NCBI GenBank assembly: GCA_023362775.1
Contig: JALMGJ010000014.1
Location: forward strand, 1,302,001-1,366,000
DNA from: Charina bottae
Lineage: Eukaryota > Chordata > Lepidosauria > Squamata > Charinaidae
Reading direction: 5' to 3'
DNA: 64,000 nucleotides
Numbering within the stretch: position 1 is the first letter of the stretch; each line of letters opens with the position of its first letter. Below are positions 1 through 40,539 of the stretch, one piece after another. The position numbers and the translations under genes are program-made. The notes beneath the pieces were generated by a model. The model had not been told where the DNA came from. It saw nothing but the letters and a program-made list of their open reading frames with translations, and did no database searches.

Positions 1-1327
1 GTTGCCATGGTTGTGAAACACTGCTTTAGAGAGTGGCAGATAGATGTGCATATTCGAGGTTGCCAGGACTGACATACCTCCACACTGTTATGTCTTCTTC
101 ACTGCCTCAAACAGAAGTCTTTTCTCACCTTGCCACCCAAACCGGTTGACCAGACACACAACGTGGGCCTTTCTTGCAAATATTACAATGCTAGTTGTAT
201 GCGGAGCTGTGCCTATTTCAACCACAAGCCCTTGGCCGGCTAAAACACTCAGAACTAGCCGAGATTTCACAGCTTCAGGCGAACGGTTGGAATAACCTGG
301 CAGGGAAAAACCTGCCTGTATGTGTGGGAACGAACAGCACTCAGCTTTCCAAACGCTGGGTCAGAACTGGCGTGTTCCGCCCATGCTTTCCTATTGGGGC
401 GTTAGGCTAGTGCGGAAAAGCAATACAGGCCTGCCCATCCTCCTCCCACCCCGATCCCACGCAACCTCGCTTCCTCTCTGCTTTCGACACCCTTGCACAC
501 TATCAAGGCTTCCTCACCCAGGTGCTGCTTAAGAGCCTCCGCCTCCAGCGCCGCCTTTTTGTGTTTTTCCTCACCTGTAGGGAGAGCAGGGGAGAAGGAG
601 AGCAAGGGCGAGATAGGCATGAAGGACCGAGGTCCTTATACTTGGCGTTTAGTTAAAGTCAACATTACAAGCCTTTCAAAATACACCCAAGAAGGCATTT
701 TCGTGGAAGGAATACAAAGAAAAAAAGTCTGCCTGGAAATCAGAGGTGGTTTGCACGGCTGCACGGAACTTTACCCAGAGCTGATGACTTCTGCTTCCTT
801 GTTTTTTTCACTTTTCCTTTCTTTGGCAGAGGCATCCTTTCCTCGTGTGGTTTCGGAAGGAAACCGGAACTGAAGACCAAGCCCGTGTAACGATTTTCTG
901 CAAGAATTCAACTCTGCACTCCCTGCGGCTTCAACCGGTGCAGCAGCCCCAGATGTTTTCCACGCCGGTGGCAACAGGTTTTCCACCATAAAATCGGAAG
1001 CGCTTTGCTGTAGCGACGGTCGACGCGGCCAACGTGCAAAGAGCGCCTGGATTTTTGCACGCCCATCCCTGGGATCCAAGCTGTGTTTTTTATGTGTTGC
1101 TTGGCAACAGCCCTCCCTTGCTGCCATGGTGACCGAGGAAAGCTTAGCAAAAAAACAGCACAGTAGCATTGTACTGATCGGCAAAGAAAGGATTTTGAGA
1201 TTTGGGCCAAACTTTTTTTTTTTTGCAGGGGAGGGGGGAAAGAGGCAACAAATTAAATCAAGACAGCGGCACCAGATTCAGACTTCTCGGCTGTAGCCTA
1301 ATTTTTGCACTCGCTTCCTCACCTTCT

Positions 1328-1410
1328 GCTTCTTATTTATTTATTTATATTTCTAACTTTTATCACCGCCCATCTCCCCCCATTTCCAGAGGGGACTCTG
1401 GGCGGTTCTT
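1328..1410 (+). repeat. Interspersed repeat fragment (TTTATTTA / CGCCCATCTC family)
   Basis: A (TTTA)n stretch is followed by the CACCGCCCATCTC and GGGACTCTGGGCGGTT blocks that recur at about 9320, 20062, 50850 and, inverted, 55620. It is a dispersed repeat of this genome. Its class is not certain from sequence alone (possibly the 3' end of a LINE or a non-autonomous partner). Confidence 0.55.
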
Positions 1411-1961
1411 CTTCCAATTTTCTGCCCACCATGTTGAAAACTTGCACCAGCTTTGGTGTCCTTGTGCTGGTCCTAATAAAGGTCCTGTCCACAGCTGGGT
1501 GCCGCACCTAGCCCGCTTTGGCTGATCTCAGAACCTCAGCAGAGCCAGATCTGGTAGGACTTGGAGGGAAGACCACTAGGAAATCCTCAGGCTGTGAACT
1601 AGGCTGGGAAATTCAGGGTTTTTTCCCCAAGAAAGCTACGTGGATGCATCTGTGAAATCACCAGCTGAACTCAAGAGATTTCACTTAGGACTTCTAAACA
1701 GTTACCTTTACTCTGCTCCCTCTTGGAGCACGCAATCAGTGCTAGTGAGCTGTTGAGTTGAGGGGGTTTAGTCAAAGTTGTTTATGTGTGATCGAGAGGG
1801 GGCGGGTTCTGTCCCCCCCAGCACCAATTCCTGAACTTCAGGACAGGCCATAGCGTCTGTGTGTACACACACACCAGCCATGATTGCATCCAGCAAGGAG
1901 CAGCGGATGTAGGCTAACAGTAAAGCAGGATGATGGCGCTTTAGGATTTTTACCTCTATTG

Positions 1962-2095
1962 CAGAATTTCTCAACCTCAGCAACTTTTAGAAGGGTGGAC
2001 TTCAACTTCCAGAATCCCCCAGCCACCAGGCTGGCTGGGGGATTCTGGAAGTTGAAGTCCACCCTTCTTAAAGTTGCTGAGGTTGAGAAACACTG
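1962..2095. mobile_element. Palindromic hAT-like MITE (CAGxxTTTCTCAACC family), copy 1
   Basis: A 134-bp near-perfect palindrome beginning CAGAATTTCTCAACC and ending GGTTGAGAAACACTG. It is flanked on both sides by the 8-bp duplication CTCTATTG (1954-1961 and 2096-2103). CAG...CTG ends and an 8-bp target duplication are the signature of hAT DNA transposons. It has no coding capacity. Other copies in the window are at 41188, 52239 and 57260, with fragments at 39766, 43046 and 48856. Confidence 0.85.
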
Positions 2096-3049
2096 CTCTA
2101 TTGACCTTCTAACAAGGTTTTCAAACGCTTCGAGTTGTAGGAGAGACGCCACAGGGCTCCATTGCCAAAAAGGACTCCCTCAAAGGGGTCCAGCCTGGGG
2201 AGACAGTTCCATAACATGCTTTTCCACTGGTGTTATAGCCCACTTCATCAACAGAAGACGTGGGAGTTCACCAACGTTTTCTCGCTTCCTTGTTTTCACA
2301 CCAAATCTCAAGAAGTCGCAGAGGACTTTGGGAGAAAAACAAACCCTGTCCCTTGAGCCTTCGAGCAAAGGGGGCAGTTCTCCCTTTTGCACAGAGCTGC
2401 TCTTTCTCCATCTTCTTTACCCAGGACGGTCTCTAAACAAGATCCTCCCTTGGATCACTTCCTCAGTTGTCAGAAAGGAGGCCAGTGAGCCCCTCCCCAC
2501 TGCCCAACTTCTGTTTTTATCAGTCACTTCCATATTTTCCCTGGGCCTGTGTCCTTGTCCGAAGGAACCATGACTTCAGATTTGCCTAAATTTGCAAAGA
2601 ACATGAGTTTCAAGCACCTCTCCCCAGTCTGGGGTCCAAAAGCCACGCTGGCTGGGGATTATGGGTCTGGAGAAGCAGACGGAAGGCGGCTGATCTGAGA
2701 AAGGAAAAGCAAGCCACAGCATCTTTTCTGTCCTCCATCAAGTACCAGCTAGCTGGTTCAGGATTAAAACCAAACACAAAACAAGAAAAAATCTATTCCT
2801 GTCATTATAAATTTTTCATAGACTCGCAGTGATGCAACTATGCATTAGGCCAGGAAGTTGCATAACTGCACTTTCATATACTGGTTGCTCAATTCTGCAG
2901 TCGCTGTTACAGAAATCCCGGCTGCCCAAACTCATCATGCCATCCTGAGCGTCATTTCGCAGTACTGCGCATGCCTCCATCTCCCCTCTCAAGGAGCATG
3001 TGCAATGGCGAACCAAAGACATTTAAAGACACACGGCAAGGCGAGGCGT

Positions 3050-3761
3050 GGCTAGGCTAATCAGACGCCGGGTGGGCGTGGCCACAGCGGGGACTGGTGC
3101 GCTTGTCTCGCCTGGACAAGTAGCAGGAACGGGCGTGTCGGCTTCTCGGGTGTCCTATCGAAAAAGCAATAGACGGGCCAACACGGCCGGACTAGGGCCA
3201 TTTAAACCCACTTCTTCCTTCTCACCAGCCCGTGCTGGTACACGAACAGAGAGAAAGAAAAAGGTGGCGCGCCCCGCCCCCTACACCGCACAGACCACTC
3301 ACAAAGCGGCTTACCTCAGGAGGGCCGTTCTCGAAGGGCCTGACCAATCAGAACCGGCTTTCTCGCCGGAGAGGGCGTTCTGGGCGACCAATGGGAGCGC
3401 GCCGCTCCTCGAGGAGGCTCGCGTAGCGCCCCGCTTTCTTCCTCTCCGGCACTCCTCCCGTCGTCGCCCTCCCCCCACTCTCCGTCCGCCCAGCCAATCA
3501 GGAGGCTCCGCCCGGAGAGGCTCGCGCCCGCGCGCATGCGCCAGACCTCTTCCTGCCCTGCTCCCCCTCCCCACTTCCCCTTTCTTCGTCAGTCGGGCGC
3601 GTCCCCGGCGCTCGTGGAGCCACTTCCCCCTGCCCAGCCGCTGCCCCAGCCGGGGAGCCGCGGCCCGCAGGACGGGAAGGGATACGCCTTAGCCGTTCGC
3701 GCTCCCTCAGCCGCTCGCGGCCCCCGGTGGGGGTGTCGCCGCCGCCGCCGCCGCCTCCCCC
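3050..3761 (+). promoter_or_regulatory. CBL: CBL CpG-island promoter and 5' UTR
   Basis: GC- and CpG-rich block directly upstream of the CBL start codon. It has CCAAT boxes at 3344-3348, 3388-3392 and 3494-3498, and several GC/GT boxes (GGGCGTGG-type at about 3072 and 3130). No TATA box stands out, which fits a housekeeping CpG-island promoter. The transcription start is not visible from sequence; it probably lies after the last CCAAT box, between about 3540 and 3680. Confidence 0.65.
3737..3755 (+). repeat. Short CCG trinucleotide repeat before the CBL start codon
   Basis: Six uninterrupted CGC/GCC units end 6 bp before the CBL ATG. In human, a CCG repeat in the 5' region of CBL underlies the folate-sensitive fragile site FRA11B. 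This repeat sits in a comparable place but is short. Confidence 0.8.
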
Positions 3762-35145
<31,384 letters not shown>

Positions 35146-35670
35146 CACCTCTCAGCCCTGCCTGGAGCCCCATGTGTCCACCTGCCTGGGCAGTCTCTTG
35201 CCCGCGTCGGCCCGGAGGAGATGACAGGCTCCTTGAGGGACTTCCTGCGAAGCCGGGCCTGCCTCTGCTGAGAATCGGCCATCAGGGTTTTGTGCAAGTC
35301 CAGGTGTTCAAGCAGAGTGAAATGGAGCGGATGGGTGTGTCTTCAACAGCCTCGTGTATCTCTCTGGGTTCTCCCCTCTTTGCCCACCCGCCCCCTTGCA
35401 CTTTCTAATTCGAGAGAAGGACGTGTTCACTTTGGATACCTGTCGCCGGTTGGTGGAACGGGGAAGGGCTTGGTCAACTTGCCTCGTGCTGTGAATTCCA
35501 ACCGGAGGCCAAGATGCTGGACGGTATCTCCGCATCCCTCGTGGTTCAGGATACTGCGTATGGGCCTATTTGCTGCTGTATGTTTGGGCTCGGGCTTTTC
35601 GAACCCTCTCTATCAGGTACAGATCCTTGATGAAGCAAGAGGTTTCGATGCCTGCCTTCTGCTCCCCTTC

Positions 35671-35702
35671 CCCTCCCTCCCTCCCTCCCTCCCTCCCTCC
35701 CT
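35671..35702 (+). repeat. (CCCT)n microsatellite in the CBL 3' UTR
   Basis: About eight CCCT units in a pyrimidine-rich stretch 530 bp after the stop codon. Confidence 0.9.
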
Positions 35703-37119
35703 CGCTGTCACTTTCAGTGCTCCTTTGGAAGCCAGCCTCTCCCGGCGCCAGCTTTACTCGCCACACACTGGATTCAATGGCATGGCAGATGCTGACAGCT
35801 CTCCCTTGGATTGGGGGAGGTGTTTGTGCGGGTGGGGAGTAGAAGCTGCTTAGTTTGGCAGCCCCCAACCTCCTGTGCTTTGAAGTTATCCGGGCTGGGT
35901 TGGGCCGCAACAGCTGTTTCTAGACATTCCCAGTGATACGGATGGTCGACACAGCTGCCATCTTAGCAGCCGTTCGATGCCTTATGGCACTCCCACCCCT
36001 CCTCTCATTTTCCTGTAGAACTCTTAATTAGAGTTAACCATGAGCATGGTCCCTTAGACATTTACAGAAGAAAGTGTACGTAGCACCCCCTGGAATCTCT
36101 TACCTGCTCAGTAGTAAAAATGCAACCATTTTGTGTCGGGTGTCTGTGGAACAGCATAAAAGATGGCAATCCTCTTTCCTGGCTCGTCATATCAGGAACA
36201 AAAGTGTTAGATCCTTCAAAATAAACTCTACTGGAAGACTAATGTTTGGGAAAGGCACTGACTTGATGATGCCCTGGTTTAAGCGCTTGATGATACTTTT
36301 CCTGGGTATTTAGGGAAGAGAGAGGAGGAGGCTTTTGTGGTCTAGTGAAAGGTCAGCCAGCAGCTTTTCCCCCCCTTTTCCTCTTTCCTCATCTGCTTCC
36401 CAAGCTTTCAGTACCATCTGTAGGGCGAGAGCATGTGCCCTGGCATGAAAATGGACATCTCGAGATCCACTGCATGTTTGGGTTCCTTGTTTAAATAGCA
36501 TTAATTCCTCTGCCCTAGTTAAGAATGCCAAGGCTTTCATTATAAGAGACCAGAGAAGATGGTTTCTGTGGAATAACGTTTTCTTCTCAGGAGGTGCCAC
36601 CCTGATGTAAGGTGGTCTCTGGGCAGCAGAAGGCACCAACCAGGGCTTAGGTGGCCAAGGCCTCACGGGGGCTCCAAGCCCATTCTGGGTGTTGGTGGTG
36701 CCAGTCCAAGCTTGCTGCCTGCCGGTGAAGCGAGATATTGAGCTTGGAGGCCTCAGGGAAGAGGAGGGAGATGCTGATGGCGCCTAGAAGCAGAGGAGTT
36801 GTACATTCCTGCTGCAGGAACAGGATGGGAGACATGTTTAAAAAAAGTTGCAGTGGCTTTGCTTTTTTCCCCACAGCCCAAAAGTTGGTGGTACCCTTTT
36901 CTTTTTCTCTCCAGGGTGGTGGTTAAATCTGTCAATTCAGGAATCAGTTTCTCAAGTTCTTTGCAAAACTGAAGAAGCTGTTGGTGATCCAGGGGGAATT
37001 GTTGGCACTCCCAGGAGTGACGCTTCTTGGTAGAAGCCGAGTTCTGTGCATTGTATCAGCCCGTGTCCTTGTTAGGGGAGGCATTTTTTCCCCCATTGGT
37101 GCCATTCCATGGATTAGAC

Positions 37120-37292
37120 CATAGCTTTCCAAACTGTGTCGCGACAAAACCCGGAAGTGGTGATGGTGCATTGCCGCCATCCCTGCGGCGGTGGCGCCGC
37201 ACCATCAGTGCTTCCGGGTTTTAGCAGAAAACGCCGCTGCCGTCGCGTGCGCCGCTGGTGTGTCACCAACGGCGGGAGTTTGGAAAGCACTG
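37120..37292 (+). mobile_element. GTGTGTCGC-rich hAT MITE, copy 5, in the CBL 3' UTR
   Basis: CATAGCTTTCCAAACTG...GTTTGGAAAGCACTG with a perfect 8-bp duplication GATTAGAC (37112-37119, 37293-37300). Contains ACCCGGAAGTG and CACTGATGG/CTTCCGGGT halves that fold into a hairpin. Confidence 0.87.
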
Positions 37293-38620
37293 GATTAGAC
37301 AGACCAGGGTGAGCATCGCAGTGCGTGTAGTCGATGGACTTCTCTGCATGCATTAAATTTCGCAAGGAAATTTTTTAAGCGTATCTCTCTTTAGGAACCA
37401 CATGAATGTCATAGTTTGGCAAGCACAAGGGAGGCACGGGGAGAGATGCTTCCTGTGGTGTGTGCCCTGCTGCTTTCACATTTGATCTTCATCCCCCCCT
37501 CCCCAATCTCTTACTGTTAAAAAAGGGTTGATTTATTTTACCGAAAGCCAAATGTATAGTGCCTTTTTAATAGGGAAAATGCTGTTCTCTCCAAGGACGA
37601 ATCTGAAGCTAGTTTTAAAACTTGACTGCGGTGCCCCTCCTCGCATACAGTAGCTCCCGTAGCTTCTTCGTGACAACGAAATGCTGGCGTTTCCGGGCCA
37701 AAGCTGTACCCGAAGGAGACGGAGCGCTGCTGGGAAATTTTAATGTAGCCATTGGAACACCAACTCCTCCATCATTTGTTTCCTTCTTGAAACGGTGTCC
37801 GCCGGCCTGGAAGCAAAATCCAGTTGGCACCTTCAGGCGTGTGTAGAGCCTGCCTTGGGCCAAGTTTGGGGGCATCTCCCACCTGCGGCCTGAAGGGCCC
37901 GAGCACGGTCTGCTAGAACTGCCTCTTGGGCACTGTGTTTTGACGTTTCCAGTCATTTTGTGTGTGTGTGTGTGTGTTGTGTGCGTGTGTGGCTGGACAA
38001 GGAGTTTCCTGTGGATTAAGTATTCAGTGCCTGTTCAGTTCACAGAGGATTTCTTTCCTTACAAGTGTTGCCTCCCTGTGTCTTAGAACTGCAGCTGCAT
38101 TGGGGGAGATGATCTGTGGTTCTGCAACTTGCAGCAAACTTTGGAGCAGTGGAATGAACCGTGATGAAGAGTTCCCCTTCTTTAGGACTAAAACTGCAAC
38201 TCGGGGAGAGGTTATGCTAAATTATAAATTATCGTTGCTGGTTAGGAAAGAGTGGTTAATACGTAGCTTTATTTCTCCTGAAGGTTGAGAACCAATGTAA
38301 TATTGGTGTTCAAAGAAAAGAATCAGATTTTCACTGACTATTTTAAAAGTTATAATATCATTAATATAAAAATATATTAGCAGTATTTAATCCTTTCAGA
38401 CCTGTAAAGAGTAAGAACAGAAGGTAAATATTCTTACAGAATAGCCGAGCTTTAAGATTCATTTGGGCTAAAGTCCTCATTTTTGTCTTGCAGATGCATT
38501 GTTAATGTTTTATTAGAGGTTATACTAATGTTATTTATTTTTTATTTTTCATTCTGGTAAGGGGCCCACTAAAGAGCTTGGTGGGAGGGGTGGGGGTGTT
38601 TAGGGTATTTCATGTGTGTC

Positions 38621-38663
38621 AATAAAAAGAGCAACAAAAGCAAAAGTTTTATTTTTAAATAAA
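38621..38663. terminator. Convergent poly(A) signals for CBL (+) and MCAM (-)
   Basis: Plus-strand AATAAA at 38621-38626 and 38658-38663; minus-strand AATAAA (TTTATT on +) at 38648-38653. The two strands' hexamers are separated by only 4 bp. A second minus-strand AATAAA lies at 39058-39063. Confidence 0.6.
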
Positions 38664-40509
38664 TTTCTTTGTTGTAGCATACGGCTTGTTTGGTGTCAGT
38701 CAATTCCTGTGATGGGGACTCCTTGTCCCCGGCTGATGCGCAAGTGAGCGCGCGCTCCAATTTCAGAGGCTTGAGAATGGTTTTTCAGCAGTTTCACATC
38801 CCGTGAAAACCAGACCTCTGGCTCTAGACTTTGCTCGGTGACTTGATGGCCACACTCAAAGGTCAAGCTGTGGTCTGGTGTGCATTGCTTGATGATGAGA
38901 GTGAGGCCGCCTTCCTGGAGGGCAGACACGTGCGCACCGGGAATCCTCGCTCCCTCCTCGTAGCACAGAATTTTAAAAAACTTAAGCCGTTCAATGGGAT
39001 TCTACTTTTTCTTCTCAAAAGTGTACAGGAGACAATTCTTGACGACTTCTTTAGCTTTTTTATTTTTCATTTATATTTATATATATATATATATATATAA
39101 AACCCTGCAACTCAGACACTCTTAAATTTACACACACGTCAACAAAAAAAATATATATATATCAAACAAAAGCTTTCCATTCTGGCATTGTTTTGCTTGC
39201 ATGTAACGAGCAGCAGCCGCTCCCCTTTTTCGGTTAACCCTTTAATAACCAGGTAGAGTGCTTCTAGCAAGGTCTTTCCTATAGGCAGCTCTTCCCCCCA
39301 GCCCCAAATTTGTGAAAGGTGAGTAGAGGGAACAGCTGCCAGGAGAGAGCAGAAAGCTTGAGTCGTTTCCCACGGTGGGTCCGGTGGGTCCGGGGTGGAG
39401 CGTTCTCGCCCACTCTAAGCAAGGATGACTTCTCTGACCTCCGCTTTCAAGACAGTCAACGTATTGGGGCAGCTAAACCCAAGAGCTTCCGTTGCATTTA
39501 GTCTCTGGCAGTGGCAGGTGTCTGTTTTTCTTCCTCCGAGCGTCTGAGCCAAACAGAAACCCAAGAACTGCCTCTCCAATCCCCGTTTTCTCTTGCTGCA
39601 GCCAAGGGGGAGGTGGGTGCTGCCAAGGGTCTTAGCAAAAAGTAGGACAGGAGCTGTGGAATTGAGCGGGGATTTTTTGGGGGGCGGGGGGAGGAGAGGA
39701 CTACCCGCAGATCTCTGATAAAAATATGTGACTGTACAGTTTGTACAAACAAACAAAGACCATTATTCTAGGGTTTTTCAAACTTGGCGACTTTGAGATG
39801 TGTGGACTTCAACTCCAAGAATTCTTAAAGTTGCCACGTTTGAAAAAAACTGCCTTATTCCTATCCTAAGAAGCATGGAAAGAACATTTCCCCCAGCAAG
39901 ATTATGCTGTGTCTTGGGCGTATTCGCTTATCAACAGAACAAATTCCCAACAAGTGTCCTTAAGCAGGAAGTTTAAATTTGCTTCCTCCTTTTTCACTCC
40001 GAGACCCAGGCTTTCTATTCAACTTGGCCTTCTCCATCCTTGCACATACCTTTAAATGGACTTTTTTTTACATTCTTACCGGAAACAAAGCCCCTTAGCC
40101 GTTCTCCGGTGCTCCAGCTTTACAAGTTGGGTATTAAAAGAACAGTGTAATAGCTTAATTCTGACCTGCCTGGCTTGGCCAGTATTAAGTTGTGCCAACT
40201 TAAAACTTTTGTTCCCTTTTTTCTAAAACCCGGAATGCAAACACACAACGTACACTGCACAGCACAGATCTGCCTACCCACCATCTCCTTAACACAAATG
40301 TTCTGAAATAACAATGCATCAAACCACCTTTCCTTTCTTGTCGTCATCTCTGAATAATCACGTCATCCTTGAAAGGACAGAAGGCAAGATTGCAGAGTAT
40401 CCTTCCCTGGGCCCATCCCGTGCGGTGGTTTCTGTGTGTCTGAATGACTGGTGGGGGGGAATGTTTAGAGGGGGCAGGAGAAAACCAGAAGAAATGGCCG
40501 GCTTTCTCT
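38648..40509 (-). other. MCAM: MCAM 3' UTR (inferred extent)
   Basis: Non-coding sequence after the MCAM stop at 40510. Candidate ends are AATAAA at 39058-39063 (about 1.45 kb UTR) or 38648-38653 (about 1.86 kb); both are compatible with the size known for MCAM mRNA. It contains a hAT-palindrome fragment (39766-39853) and TA dinucleotide tracts (39077-39100, 39151-39162). Confidence 0.5.
39766..39853. mobile_element. Deleted hAT palindrome in the MCAM 3' UTR
   Basis: TTCAAACTTGGCGACTTTGA with GTGTGGACTTCAACTCC on the left and AAAGTTGCCACGTTTGAAAA on the right: the two arms of the 1962-type palindrome with most of one arm lost. It can form a short hairpin in the mRNA. Confidence 0.6.
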
Positions 40510-40539
40510 TCAGTTCCTCAGATCGATGTATTTCTCTCC
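40510..40539 (-). CDS. MCAM: MCAM exon 16 (last residues and stop)
   Basis: Acceptor CTCTAAAAG|GGAGAGA on the minus strand. Encodes GEKYIDLRN and TGA at 40512-40510. The YIDL tyrosine motif is the basolateral sorting signal of the long isoform. Confidence 0.93.
   Translation of the reverse strand, partial: GEKYIDLRN

Larger units (their letters stand above)
1..3050. other. 5' flanking region of CBL, no confirmed gene
   Basis: About 3 kb upstream of the CBL CpG island. Reading both strands I find no exon series that can be joined. The stretch holds an hAT palindrome (1962-2095), a fragment of the 'CGCCCATCTC' interspersed repeat (about 1328-1410) and otherwise unremarkable sequence. A single possible coiled-coil exon on the minus strand (518-574) is discussed under findings. 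Confidence 0.5.
35146..38663 (+). other. CBL: CBL 3' UTR (inferred extent)
   Basis: No coding signal follows the CBL stop on the plus strand. The first convincing strong poly(A) signals before the convergent MCAM gene are AATAAA at 38621-38626 and 38658-38663, followed by GT-rich sequence. That gives a 3' UTR near 3.5 kb; human CBL also has a multi-kilobase 3' UTR. Earlier weaker AATAAA sites (for example about 36221) could give shorter forms. It contains a (CCCT)n tract and an hAT MITE. Confidence 0.55.

Noticed and set aside
1884..2573. 229-codon plus-strand frame upstream of CBL
   Set aside because: It runs straight through an hAT palindrome and has no recognisable domain or splice context; chance frame.
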